A stretch of DNA of 64,000 nucleotides from assembly GCF_018138145.1 (NCBI RefSeq), contig NZ_CP073104.1:1674001-1738000 (forward strand), written 5' to 3'. The stretch is from Pseudomonas sp. SCA2728.1_7. Lineage in GTDB: Bacteria; Pseudomonadota; Gammaproteobacteria; Pseudomonadales; Pseudomonadaceae. Of the stretch, positions 8,565 through 17,350 are shown piece by piece. Below the pieces are notes generated by a model. The model worked only from the letters and a program-made list of their open reading frames with translations. It searched no databases and had not been told where the DNA came from. Each line of letters opens with the position of its first letter. The stretch's first letter is position 1. Made by a program: the position numbers and the translations under genes.

Positions 8565-9764
8565 ATGCGCACTTCAACCTCCACCGGTATCTGGTTGCCG
8601 ATCTTTGCTGGCCTGTGCGCCAGCCTGGTCAGCATCGGTCTGGCGCGTTTCGCTTACACGCCGTTGATTCCTGCGCTGATTGAAGCGCAGTGGTTCAGCG
8701 CCAATGATGTGGTCTACCTCGGCGCGGCCAATCTGGTGGGTTATCTGATCGGCGCCCTGCTGGGCCGGCCGGCAGCGCGTCAGCTCGGCAATAAAAATGC
8801 CTTGCGGCTGATGATGCTGATCGTCACCGCCGCATTTTTTGCCTGCGCGTTTCCGTTGTCGGTGAGCTGGTTCTTCGGCTGGCGGCTGCTGTCCGGGATT
8901 GCCGGTGGCGCGATCATGGTGCTGGTCGCCGCGACAGTACTGCCGCATGTTCCGGCGGCGCGTAAAGGGCTGGCCAGTGGCGCGATCTTCCTCGGCATCG
9001 GTCTCGGCATTGCCGGCTCCGGGACGCTTGTGCCGCCGCTGTTGAGCCTGGGTTTGCAGGCGACGTGGCTGGGCCTCGGGGCTTTGGCCCTGTTGCTGAC
9101 GGCGCTGAGCTGGTTTGGCTGGCCATCTGATTTCCTGCACCCGGTCGTTGCACAGGAAACGGTGTCCGCAGAACCGACACCGCGCGGTGTGTACTTGCTG
9201 TTCGCTCAATACGCCTTTATGGCTGCTGGCTTGGTACCGGCGATGGTATTTCTGGTGGATTACGTGGCGCGTGGACTCGGCGCCGGCGCGCATATCGGCG
9301 CGCTGGTATGGGTGATGTATGGCTTGGGTGCGATTGTCGGGCCAGTGACTTATGGCTTTCTCGCCGATCAGTTGGGTGCACGATCGAGCATTCGTCTGGT
9401 GCTGGTTGTGCAGGCGATTGCCCTCGGACTGCTGGCGATCTCCCACTCGTTTCTGGCATTGGCGTTGCTGGCGGTGATTCTCGGTTCATTTCCGCCCGGC
9501 ATTGTGCCGCTGGCCCTGGCGCGGGTGCATGAACTGGTGCCGGAGCATCATCGCCAGCAAATCGCCTGGAGCCGCGCCACGGTGTCGTTCGCTACGTTTC
9601 AGGCGCTGGCCGGTTTTGCCTACTCGGCGCTGTTCAATGCCAGCGGCGGTCACCACGCGTTGTTATTCGTCATTGCCGCTGGCGCGATCGTCGTGGCGCT
9701 GCTGCTGGAACAAGCCATGAAATGGCTGCCCGCCCCTGTTGAACCGCACTGCTGTGCACATTGA
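8565..9764 (+). CDS. MFS transporter, YbfB/YjiJ type
   Basis: A 399-residue inner-membrane protein with about twelve hydrophobic segments. The opening block GLCASLVSIGLARFAYTPLI is typical of the YbfB/YjiJ branch of the major facilitator superfamily, whose substrates are mostly unknown. It is probably a drug or metabolite exporter under control of the divergent LysR regulator. A quinone oxidoreductase gene follows 61 bases downstream and may be co-transcribed, which would suit a response to a quinone-like or electrophilic compound. Confidence 0.88.
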   Translation: MRTSTSTGIWLPIFAGLCASLVSIGLARFAYTPLIPALIEAQWFSANDVVYLGAANLVGYLIGALLGRPAARQLGNKNALRLMMLIVTAAFFACAFPLSVSWFFGWRLLSGIAGGAIMVLVAATVLPHVPAARKGLASGAIFLGIGLGIAGSGTLVPPLLSLGLQATWLGLGALALLLTALSWFGWPSDFLHPVVAQETVSAEPTPRGVYLLFAQYAFMAAGLVPAMVFLVDYVARGLGAGAHIGALVWVMYGLGAIVGPVTYGFLADQLGARSSIRLVLVVQAIALGLLAISHSFLALALLAVILGSFPPGIVPLALARVHELVPEHHRQQIAWSRATVSFATFQALAGFAYSALFNASGGHHALLFVIAAGAIVVALLLEQAMKWLPAPVEPHCCAH

Positions 9765-9825
9765 AGGGAATCATTGCCTGCGCAGCACGCTCCCACTTAC
9801 ACCACTCACGCCAAGAGGAACCGAT

Positions 9826-10824
9826 ATGTCCCTGCCCAATGAAATGACCCGAATCGAAATTACCGAGCCCGGCGGCCCCGAGGTCTTGCAACCGCGACGC
9901 GTGCCGCTGCCGGTCGCCGCAGATGGCGAGGTACTGATCCGCGTCCACGCCGCCGGAATCAACCGGCCGGACGCCTTGCAACGGGCCGGCAAATACCCGA
10001 TGAAACCCGGCATGAACCCGATCCCCGGTCTGGAGGTGGCCGGCGAAGTCGTCGCACTCGGGGCGGGTGTCAGCCAGTTCGCCGTCGGCGACAAAGTCTG
10101 CGCGCTGACCAATGGCGGCGGTTATGCCGAATACTGCGCCGTCCCGGCCGGCCAGACCCTGCCGATTCCACAAGGCCTGGACTGGGTGCACGCCGCGGCG
10201 ATCCCGGAAACCTTCTTCACCGTGTGGGCCAACCTGTTCGGCCTCGGTGGCGCCAGCCGTGGTCAACGTGCGCTGATTCATGGTGGCACCAGCGGCATCG
10301 GCACAACCGCACTGATGCTGTGCCGCGAATTCGGTATAGAAGCGTTCGCCACCGCTGGCAGCCCGGACAAATGCGCAGCGATTCGCGAACTGGGTGGTCA
10401 AGCGATCAATTATCGCGATGAGGATTTCGCTGAGGTCATCGCCGATAAAACCGCTGGCCAAGGTGTGAATGTGATCCTCGACATCATGGGCGGCTCGTAC
10501 CTCAACGATAACGTCAGCGCCCTCGCGATGGATGGCCGTCTGGTCATGCTCGGTTTCCTCGGCGGCGCGCGGGCCAACGATTTTGATCTGCTGGCAATGA
10601 TGGCCAAACGCGCGGTCATCACCGGATCCCTCCTGCGCGCCCGCACCGCTGCCGAAAAAGCCGCGATTGCCGATCAACTGCGTGAGCACGTATGGCCGGC
10701 ACTGTCTGCCGGGCGCTGCCTGCCGATGATCGACAAGGTTTATTCGCTCAACGATGCGGCTCAGGCTCACGCGCACATGGAGGCTGGCGACCATATCGGC
10801 AAGATCGTGCTGCAGGTCGTGTGA
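9826..10824 (+). CDS. NAD(P)H-quinone oxidoreductase (zinc-free MDR family)
   Basis: A 332-residue protein of the quinone oxidoreductase/PIG3 branch of medium-chain dehydrogenases. It has the GroES-like N-terminal half with AAGINRPDALQRAGKYP and the Rossmann motif GGTSGIGTTAL for NADPH binding. The zinc-ligand cysteines of alcohol dehydrogenases are absent. It probably reduces quinones or enals in the cytoplasm. ATG 9826 is chosen because AAGAGGAA stands 5 bases upstream; an in-frame TTG-initiated extension into the end of the MFS gene is less likely. Confidence 0.9.
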   Translation: MSLPNEMTRIEITEPGGPEVLQPRRVPLPVAADGEVLIRVHAAGINRPDALQRAGKYPMKPGMNPIPGLEVAGEVVALGAGVSQFAVGDKVCALTNGGGYAEYCAVPAGQTLPIPQGLDWVHAAAIPETFFTVWANLFGLGGASRGQRALIHGGTSGIGTTALMLCREFGIEAFATAGSPDKCAAIRELGGQAINYRDEDFAEVIADKTAGQGVNVILDIMGGSYLNDNVSALAMDGRLVMLGFLGGARANDFDLLAMMAKRAVITGSLLRARTAAEKAAIADQLREHVWPALSAGRCLPMIDKVYSLNDAAQAHAHMEAGDHIGKIVLQVV

Positions 10825-10936
10825 GTGTTTGCAGCATTTGGTAATTGTTGCGCCGGGGCGGTGGTCGAAAAACTCACGCGCAGAGCGAGGCATCTGGTAA
10901 AAAGCCTTCTTTGTCTGCGCCTGAGTGAAACGTTTA

Positions 10937-11881
10937 ATGTTCCTGTCCTTCATGACGCGTCTGCGCCGCCGCCGTTTGGCGTTCGCCTGCATGGCCGCGC
11001 TGATTATCGGCGTGCCGACCAGTTGTGCCGTGCTTGAACACACCGAACGCAAACTGCTGTTTCGCATCGAACCGGGCACGGCCGGCTGGTATCACGGCTT
11101 GCCCGGTAGCGTGCAGGAACTCGACCTGCAACCGAAGAGTTTCAAGGCCGGGCAGAACATTCATGCCTGGTGGTGGCCGGCGGAAAAGGCCAATGCGCCG
11201 GCCATTCTCTATCTGCATGGCGTGCGCTGGAACCTCACCGGGCAACTGTTCCGCATCGAACAATTGCGCGCGGCGGGTTATTCGGTGCTGGCCATCGACT
11301 ATCGCGGCTTCGGCAAGAGTCACGGTGATCTGCCATCCGAAAGCAGTGTCTACGAAGATGCGCGGGTGGCGTGGGAGCGCTTCAAACTGCTGCAACCGGA
11401 TCCGACCAAACGCTTGATCTATGGGCACTCCCTGGGCGGCGCCGTGGCGATCGATCTGGCGGCGGAACTCGGGCAGACCGCCGCCCGCGATCATTCCGCG
11501 CTGCCAGTGCGCGGCCTGGTGATCGAGTCCACCTTCACCACGCTGGCGGATGTCGCCGCGTCAGTCGCCAACACTTCACTGCCGGTGCGTTGGCTGCTGT
11601 CGCAGAAATTCGATTCGATCGACAAGATTGCCGACATTCACATGCCGCTGCTGGTGGTGCACGGTCTGGCTGACGCTTTCGTTCCGCCGCGTTTCAGCGA
11701 GCAACTGTTCAACGCCGCGCAACAACCCAAGCGGCTGCTGTTGGTGCCGGGCGCGACGCATAACAACAGCATGGCGCTCGGCGGGCAGAATTATCGCAAG
11801 GCGCTCGACAGCCTGATGCAGAGTAAACCGGCCCCTCGAGTGGCCGGACCTACGACTGTTCGCAACGGACGGGACACTTAA
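10937..11881 (+). CDS. Alpha/beta hydrolase, membrane-anchored or exported
   Basis: A protein of about 314 residues with an N-terminal basic-hydrophobic signal (RLRRRRLAFACMAALIIG...SCAV). A serine-hydrolase core follows: LYLHGVRWN (oxyanion loop), the nucleophile elbow GHSLGGAVA, and late Asp (LADAFVPP) and His (GATHNNS). It belongs to the BEM46/YqiA-like group; the substrate is unknown. The start is uncertain: GTG 10925, ATG 10937 and ATG 10952 are all possible and none has a strong ribosome-binding site. Its stop overlaps that of the convergent ABC exporter by 3 bases. Confidence 0.82.
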   Translation: MFLSFMTRLRRRRLAFACMAALIIGVPTSCAVLEHTERKLLFRIEPGTAGWYHGLPGSVQELDLQPKSFKAGQNIHAWWWPAEKANAPAILYLHGVRWNLTGQLFRIEQLRAAGYSVLAIDYRGFGKSHGDLPSESSVYEDARVAWERFKLLQPDPTKRLIYGHSLGGAVAIDLAAELGQTAARDHSALPVRGLVIESTFTTLADVAASVANTSLPVRWLLSQKFDSIDKIADIHMPLLVVHGLADAFVPPRFSEQLFNAAQQPKRLLLVPGATHNNSMALGGQNYRKALDSLMQSKPAPRVAGPTTVRNGRDT

Positions 11882-13689
11882 CGGTAGCCGCGAGCCTGCA
11901 AATCGAACAGTTGCGCGTAATGCCCGTCAGCGGCGATCAGTTGATCGTGGCCGCCCTGCTCGAGGATTTGGCCTTGTTGCAGCACGATGATGTGGTCGGC
12001 ATTGCGCACGCTGGAAAAACGATGGGAAATCAGCAAGGTCATGCGCCCTTCGCTGTGCTGGCTGAAATGCTCGAACACCGCCGCTTCGGCCGCCGGATCA
12101 AGGGCGGAAGTCGGTTCATCGAGGATCAGAATGTCGGCCTCACGGCGCATGTACGCGCGGGACAAGGCAATCTTCTGCCACTGCCCGCCAGACAATTCCT
12201 GGCCACCGGCAAACCAGCGTCCCAATTGCGTGGCATAGCCCTTGTCCAGTCCTTCAATAAAGGGTGCCGCCATCCCTTGGGCAGCCGCCTCTTTCCACCG
12301 TTGCGCGTCGTTGAACGCCAAGGTATCGCCGACGCCAATGTTTTCTCCGACGCTGAACTGGTAGCGGATGTAGTCCTGAAAAATCACGCCAATGCGTCGA
12401 CGTAGCGCGGTTTCCTGCCAATCCTGCAAATCGCTGCCGTCGAGCAGGATGCGCCCTTGATCGGGGCGATAGAGCCGGGTCAGTAACTTGATCAGTGTGG
12501 TCTTACCGGATCCGTTCTCGCCGACCAACGCCATGCTCTTGCCTGGCACCAGTTGCAGGTCAATGTTTTCCAGGGCCGGCCGACTGGCACCGGGGTAACG
12601 GAAACCGACGTTTTCGAAACGCAAACCATCGCCCGGGCAGGCTCCGACCGTCAGGTGGCCGGTATCGGCCTGCACCGGTTCGGCCAGGTATTCATAAAGA
12701 CTGGTCAGGTAGAGGCCATCTTCGTACAGACCGCTGATCGCACTCAAACTGCTGCTGACAGCGCTTTGGCCTTGCTTGAACAGCACCAGATACATGGTCA
12801 TCTGGCCGAGGCTGATCTGGCCGTGCACGGCATCGATCACCACCCAGGCATAGGCCACGTAAAATGCAGCAGTACCGAGCAGACCGAGGCCAAAACCCCA
12901 GCCGTCGCGCCGCAACGTCAAACGGCGGTCTTCGGCATACAGCCTGGCGAAGGTGTCGCGGTAGCGTTGTAGCAACAGCGGTGCAAAGCCGAACAGCTTG
13001 ACCTCTTTGATATAGGTTTCGTGGGACAGCAAGGTTTCGATGTAGCTCTGCTGCCGACTCTCCGGCGCGCGGCGGGTGAACAGTCGAAAGGCGTCACCGG
13101 AAAAATGCGCCTCGGCAAAGAACACCGGCAACGCGCCGACCACCAGCAGCACCAGCGCCCAAGGGGAAAAGTGCACCAGCAGCACACCAAAGCTGATCAG
13201 CATGATCAGGTTCTGAATCAGTCCCAACGACTTCATCACCAGCGCCAGTGGCCGGGTCGAAGCCTCGCGACGGACACGCACCAGTTTGTCGTAGAACTCG
13301 GAGTTCTCGAACTGCACCAGTGACAGGGTCTGCGCTTTTTCCAGGATCAGCGTATTGACCTTCTGCCCCAGTTGCACCCGCAACAACGACTGCTGCACCG
13401 AGAGTGCCCGTTGTGTGCCGGACAACATTGCCAACACCCCCGCCTCCAGCAACACATAACGCAACACGGGCCACAGCGGCGCACTGCCGTGTTGCGCGTG
13501 CAACTGCATCGCTGCCACCACGGCATCGACAATCCGCTGCCCCAACCACGCCGCCAGTGCCGGCAGCAACCCGGCCACCAGCGTTGCCAGCACCAGCCCG
13601 AGAAACAAGCCACGCGATGTCCCCCAAACCAAACGCAAGGCGCGCTGCGCCTGATCGAACAAGGAGGTGATACGCGATAGATCAGGCAT
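11878..13689 (-). CDS. ABC exporter, fused permease and ATPase
   Basis: A 603-residue half-transporter. Residues 20-310 form a six-helix transmembrane domain. The C-terminal ATPase has Walker A GENGSGKTT, signature LSGGQ, Walker B ILILDEPTSALD and an H-loop in LLISHRFSSV. Such exporters work as dimers in the inner membrane; the substrate (lipid, peptide or drug) cannot be told from sequence. No adjacent biosynthetic genes give a clue. Confidence 0.9.
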   Translation of the reverse strand: MPDLSRITSLFDQAQRALRLVWGTSRGLFLGLVLATLVAGLLPALAAWLGQRIVDAVVAAMQLHAQHGSAPLWPVLRYVLLEAGVLAMLSGTQRALSVQQSLLRVQLGQKVNTLILEKAQTLSLVQFENSEFYDKLVRVRREASTRPLALVMKSLGLIQNLIMLISFGVLLVHFSPWALVLLVVGALPVFFAEAHFSGDAFRLFTRRAPESRQQSYIETLLSHETYIKEVKLFGFAPLLLQRYRDTFARLYAEDRRLTLRRDGWGFGLGLLGTAAFYVAYAWVVIDAVHGQISLGQMTMYLVLFKQGQSAVSSSLSAISGLYEDGLYLTSLYEYLAEPVQADTGHLTVGACPGDGLRFENVGFRYPGASRPALENIDLQLVPGKSMALVGENGSGKTTLIKLLTRLYRPDQGRILLDGSDLQDWQETALRRRIGVIFQDYIRYQFSVGENIGVGDTLAFNDAQRWKEAAAQGMAAPFIEGLDKGYATQLGRWFAGGQELSGGQWQKIALSRAYMRREADILILDEPTSALDPAAEAAVFEHFSQHSEGRMTLLISHRFSSVRNADHIIVLQQGQILEQGGHDQLIAADGHYAQLFDLQARGYR

Positions 13690-13813
13690 GCGGTAATAAG
13701 CTCTGCAGATGATGACAGTGGCTCATGGTACTCCAGCGCCACCACTGAATTTCACACCGCAAAGGTTCCTCGGCATACTGGCGCCCTCCCCGACACCACG
13801 AAAAGGACTGCGT

Positions 13814-14401
13814 GTGTTAACCCGCCCCAAAGCTCTATGGATTTACTACCTGATCTGCTGGCTTGCCGCGCTGTCACTGCTGGCGCACATCGTTTTCACT
13901 GACTGGAAGCTGTTGAAACCGACCGACATCGGCGGCACCTTGATGGGCGGCATGAACGGGCTAGTGCTCAACGGTGGCTGGCTCATGGCCGTGACGGGGT
14001 TGTTGTTGACCTTGATCTTGCGCGCGCCGGGATCGATTTTTGCCTGCGTCGGCGCAGGCGTTTCTACCTTGGGCATTGGCTCCTTTTGCTACCTCAACTA
14101 TCCAGACAATGCGGATCAGTTGATCTATAGCGTCAGTCCAGACGAAATCGGCCGAGCCATGTTGACCGGTGCAGCCTTTTTGGCCTTGGGGCTGTTCCTG
14201 CGCCCGCGCTTCAAGACCACCGCTCTACCGTCCCGCCCTCTCCTCATCGGCCAGTTCGTCGTGGCACTGCTGATCGCCCTGTTGTTTGTCGGGTTTCCGA
14301 TAAACAACGCCCTGCAAAAGCCGCTGCCGAGTTGCGCATTCGATAAACAAGGCCACCAATTGTCAATTTGCCTGGGCAACGATCGCGTCATCGTCGATTA
14401 G
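13814..14401 (+). CDS. Hypothetical inner-membrane protein
   Basis: A 195-residue protein with four predicted membrane segments (about residues 7-27, 47-70, 75-95 and 145-165) and a C-terminal tail with a Cys pair (SCAFDKQGHQLSICLG) that may form a disulfide. No family is recognised. The start is GTG 13814, preceded by AAGGA at 6-base spacing; upstream in-frame codons lack a ribosome-binding site. Confidence 0.7.
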   Translation: MLTRPKALWIYYLICWLAALSLLAHIVFTDWKLLKPTDIGGTLMGGMNGLVLNGGWLMAVTGLLLTLILRAPGSIFACVGAGVSTLGIGSFCYLNYPDNADQLIYSVSPDEIGRAMLTGAAFLALGLFLRPRFKTTALPSRPLLIGQFVVALLIALLFVGFPINNALQKPLPSCAFDKQGHQLSICLGNDRVIVD

Positions 14402-14560
14402 GCAGCTCAGTGCAGTGCTAAGCCCAGCACTTCTCATAAGAAAAACGTCTGGAAGACTCTGGCCTTTCCGGCGTCCAACGCTCTGCTATGTTTTAACCGC
14501 CCTACGCGGAACCCGGCGCCCCCCCGCCACGCTCCGCACCAGACTGCCGGGAGCAGAGAC

Positions 14561-14980
14561 ATGAGAATCAACCCATACCTGATCTTCAACGGTGACTGCC
14601 GCGAGGCGTTCACCTTTTACGAGCAAGCCCTGCAGGGAAAACTCGAGGCCATGATGACGTTCGGCGAGACACCCGCCGCCGAGCATGTGCCCAAAGAGCA
14701 TCACTCTCTGATCATCCATACCTGTCTGAAGGTCGGAGACCAGATGATCATGGCCTCGGACACCACGCCCGACCGCCCGACTCAAGGTATGAGCGGCTGC
14801 TCGATTTCGCTGAATGTCGACAGCATTGCTGAAGCTGAACAGGTGTTTAACGCTCTGGCCAAGGACGGGCGCATCGAGATGCCGCTGGAAGCGACTTTCT
14901 GGGCGGTACGTTTTGGCATGCTGGTGGATCGCTTCGGCGTGTCGTGGATGGTCAATTGCGAGAGCGAAAAGCAACCCTGA
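14561..14980 (+). CDS. PhnB/YjdN-like VOC-fold protein
   Basis: A 139-residue protein of the glyoxalase/bleomycin-resistance fold. It opens with the PhnB-type block INPYLIFNGDCREAFTFYEQAL and ends with the typical DRFGVSWMVNCE. Despite the name, these proteins have no proven role in phosphonate metabolism; a metal-dependent small-molecule function is possible. The gene has its own terminator just downstream. Confidence 0.88.
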   Translation: MRINPYLIFNGDCREAFTFYEQALQGKLEAMMTFGETPAAEHVPKEHHSLIIHTCLKVGDQMIMASDTTPDRPTQGMSGCSISLNVDSIAEAEQVFNALAKDGRIEMPLEATFWAVRFGMLVDRFGVSWMVNCESEKQP

Positions 14981-14996
14981 CATTTCCTCAGGCATG

Positions 14997-15028
14997 AAAA
15001 AGCCCAACCTGAAAAGATTGGGCTTTTT
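14997..15028. terminator. Bidirectional intrinsic terminator
   Basis: AAAAAGCCCAA pairs with TTGGGCTTTTT around a 10-base loop, with T-runs on both strands. It separates the PhnB-like gene from the convergent exported protein. Confidence 0.88.
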
Positions 15029-15031
15029 GCG

Positions 15032-15361
15032 TTATCGCTGGGCCAATTCGTGGCGTACGCATTGTTCGTAATACGTCTGCTTGACCGCCGCCGGCTTGAG
15101 CTTCGACGTGCTGTTGTAGGTTTGCTCGGTAATCCCCATCGCGGTCATGCGCATCCACGGTTGCTGGAAGCGGCGCACCTGCAATTGTTTGCGTGCGCCG
15201 TACAGCGAGACGCCCGACAACTTCGATTGCTGGGCACCGGCAGCAATGTCCGAGCCCCAGGTGCAGGCAAAGCGATGGCTTTTGCTCAGTTCTTTTGCCT
15301 GCACTCCCACCGCGAAAACAGCCAGGGAAAGCGTTGCAACGGTGATGACAATCGTCCGCAT
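15032..15361 (-). CDS. Hypothetical exported protein
   Basis: A 109-residue protein with a clear signal peptide (MRTIVITVATLSLAVFAVGVQA, cleaved before KEL; about 22 residues). The mature part has two Cys (FACTW, YEQCVRHEL) that could pair. No family is recognised. It stands alone between a terminator and the rtcA gene, transcribed in the same direction as the rtc operon but about 150 bases downstream of rtcA. Confidence 0.75.
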   Translation of the reverse strand: MRTIVITVATLSLAVFAVGVQAKELSKSHRFACTWGSDIAAGAQQSKLSGVSLYGARKQLQVRRFQQPWMRMTAMGITEQTYNSTSKLKPAAVKQTYYEQCVRHELAQR

Positions 15362-15512
15362 AGAGCCAACCTAACCTTTTGAAAAAAGGCGATTTTGCCG
15401 GGGAAGCAAAAATCCGGGGGCCAGCAATTTGCCGCCTTTCGCGAGTTTTTTACGGACGTAAAAAAGGGCGATGGGATTTCCTGATGAAATTCCACCGCCC
15501 CTAGGCGGACTA

Positions 15513-16538
15513 TCAATTGGCGCTGACCTCAACGCGCAATCGATCAGCGCCCTCCTCCCGACAATCAATGCGAACCGGCAAAAACAACTCTATTACTGCG
15601 ATATTGCTGTGCAGATGCTCGGTCATGCGCGGCGTAGTGAAGGAGCCGCCACCGGCCAGCGCCATTGGCAGCAGCAACTGATCGGCAAGGTGCTCGGCCA
15701 CCGCAGCACCACTGCGCAACCAGTCGGCAGCCTGATTGATCGCGGTGTCGGCCACTTTTTCAGCCCGTAGCGACACTTGGCCAAACGCGCTGAACACCTC
15801 GGTGACGTGCTCGAATGCGTACTCCAACAGCAACACATTGCCCGGTCCCCGCGCCGGATCGAGCGTGACATGTTGCAGCGCCGCAGGCGGCAGACTCAAA
15901 CGCTTGGCCACCTGTCTCAACTCACGTTCGGCCACCGTCGGTGCCAGCCCGGCAGTCAGCGCCGATGCCTGTTGCGAAATCGCCTCGCCGCGTTCACACA
16001 GGTCCAACCGCGTCAGGTTCGACGGCTGCACGCTCACTTCAATCTCGCCACCGCCTGCCGGGACAAATCCATGTCGCAACAAGTCCAGCTCAACGTTGGC
16101 GCCCATACGCCGCAGCAGCGGCAGCCAACTGCGCGTGAGGAAATCGGTCGGCGGCGCCAGCGGGTTATGCGTGCCACCCGAGATGCGCACCCGGCTCGCC
16201 TGCGGAGCCCGCAACAGTGCCGGCAACAAGGTCTGCAACACCAGCGTGCAACTGCCGGCCGTGCCGATGGCGAACTGGTAATCGCCGGAGCGAATCGCGC
16301 CGGGTTCAAAGCTCAACGCTTGCGAGCCCAAGTGCTCACCGGAAACCGTCGCGCCACAGACCTCGGCCGCCGCCATGACCGCCGTCAAATGTTGCCTGAG
16401 CAATCCCGGACGGCTGCGTTTGGCACGAATCTGTTTAATGTGAAACGCCCGGCCTGTCACCATCGACAGGCTCAAGGCACTGCGCAACACCTGGCCGCCA
16501 CCGATGGCACCGTCCAGTTCTATCACTTCCTGTTTCAT
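15513..16538 (-). CDS. rtcA: RNA 3'-terminal phosphate cyclase
   Basis: A 341-residue enzyme that converts RNA 3'-phosphate ends to 2',3'-cyclic phosphates using ATP. The N-terminal GGGQVLRSALSLS, the GPGNVLLLEY block and the C-terminal TEHLHSN, which contains the expected adenylylated histidine, mark it as RtcA. It is the last gene of the rsr/rtcB operon, starting 8 bases after the nucleotidyltransferase stop codon. Confidence 0.95.
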   Translation of the reverse strand: MKQEVIELDGAIGGGQVLRSALSLSMVTGRAFHIKQIRAKRSRPGLLRQHLTAVMAAAEVCGATVSGEHLGSQALSFEPGAIRSGDYQFAIGTAGSCTLVLQTLLPALLRAPQASRVRISGGTHNPLAPPTDFLTRSWLPLLRRMGANVELDLLRHGFVPAGGGEIEVSVQPSNLTRLDLCERGEAISQQASALTAGLAPTVAERELRQVAKRLSLPPAALQHVTLDPARGPGNVLLLEYAFEHVTEVFSAFGQVSLRAEKVADTAINQAADWLRSGAAVAEHLADQLLLPMALAGGGSFTTPRMTEHLHSNIAVIELFLPVRIDCREEGADRLRVEVSAN

Positions 16539-16546
16539 TGCATTCC

Positions 16547-17335
16547 TTACGCGTACCGCCCGACGGTATCCCTGAGGTACCGATCCAGGCGTCGCGAGTC
16601 TTCCTGAGTTCTGAGTAATGTGGGCACTTCGCGTTCAAGCTCGGCGGCGATGAACCCGTGCAACGCCGGACGACGCGGTCCGTAGGCGCTCTCGTCGGCA
16701 TTGCGTTTGAGGGCCAGCAATTCGTCGACTTCAGCGAGCAGCGCGCGGTCGTCGACGGTGGTCAGCAGGTCGGCGAACGTCATCGGTGGCCGCCCTCGCC
16801 CCTGGTCGATCCAGCGCACCGCCAGCAGCGGCCGCAGCACGTAGAAGTACTTCTTGAACCGTACGGTTTCACCTTGCAGGTAACCGCGAAAGTTCTTCTT
16901 CGCCATCGACAGATAGTGATTGCGCGCGGCGGGCGGGCTGTAGAACGCTTCGGCGAGTTCGCGCAGTTGTGTTACTTGAGCGGTTTCACTGCGATAAACC
17001 AGCGGCGAGTCGAGCCACTCAAGCAAGGTCGGATTGGATTTGCGCAACAACCCGAGGGTCTTGCGCAGTTCCCAGCCACTGACGTCGAGCTCATCGTCCA
17101 GCGGACGTTCGATCACATCACGCGGCGCATCGACCTGGACGAACCACTCAGGCTTTTCCACATAGACAAACCGCACGTCGTAATCGCTGTCGGTCGAGGC
17201 AAAACCCCAAGCCCGGCTGCCGGACTCACAGGCATACAAAACGGTGACATTGCGTTCACGCTCTATGCGCGCCAGCTCTTCCAGTACCCGCGCACGCATC
17301 GTGGCGCACAGCGGATGACGCTCTTGCAGTTCCAT
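16547..17335 (-). CDS. Predicted nucleotidyltransferase (COG3541-like) within the rtc operon
   Basis: A 262-residue member of the polymerase-beta nucleotidyltransferase superfamily. The catalytic signature is GSRAWGFASTDSDYDVRF near residues 39-56, with the two metal-binding Asp in DYD. The remainder is helical, as in the YcgL-type group often found near RtcB. Its substrate (RNA end, tRNA or protein) is unknown. It lies 15 bases downstream of rtcB and 8 upstream of rtcA, so it is translated as part of the RNA repair operon. Confidence 0.85.
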   Translation of the reverse strand: MELQERHPLCATMRARVLEELARIERERNVTVLYACESGSRAWGFASTDSDYDVRFVYVEKPEWFVQVDAPRDVIERPLDDELDVSGWELRKTLGLLRKSNPTLLEWLDSPLVYRSETAQVTQLRELAEAFYSPPAARNHYLSMAKKNFRGYLQGETVRFKKYFYVLRPLLAVRWIDQGRGRPPMTFADLLTTVDDRALLAEVDELLALKRNADESAYGPRRPALHGFIAAELEREVPTLLRTQEDSRRLDRYLRDTVGRYA

Positions 17336-17350
17336 GACTTGCTTTCCCTT

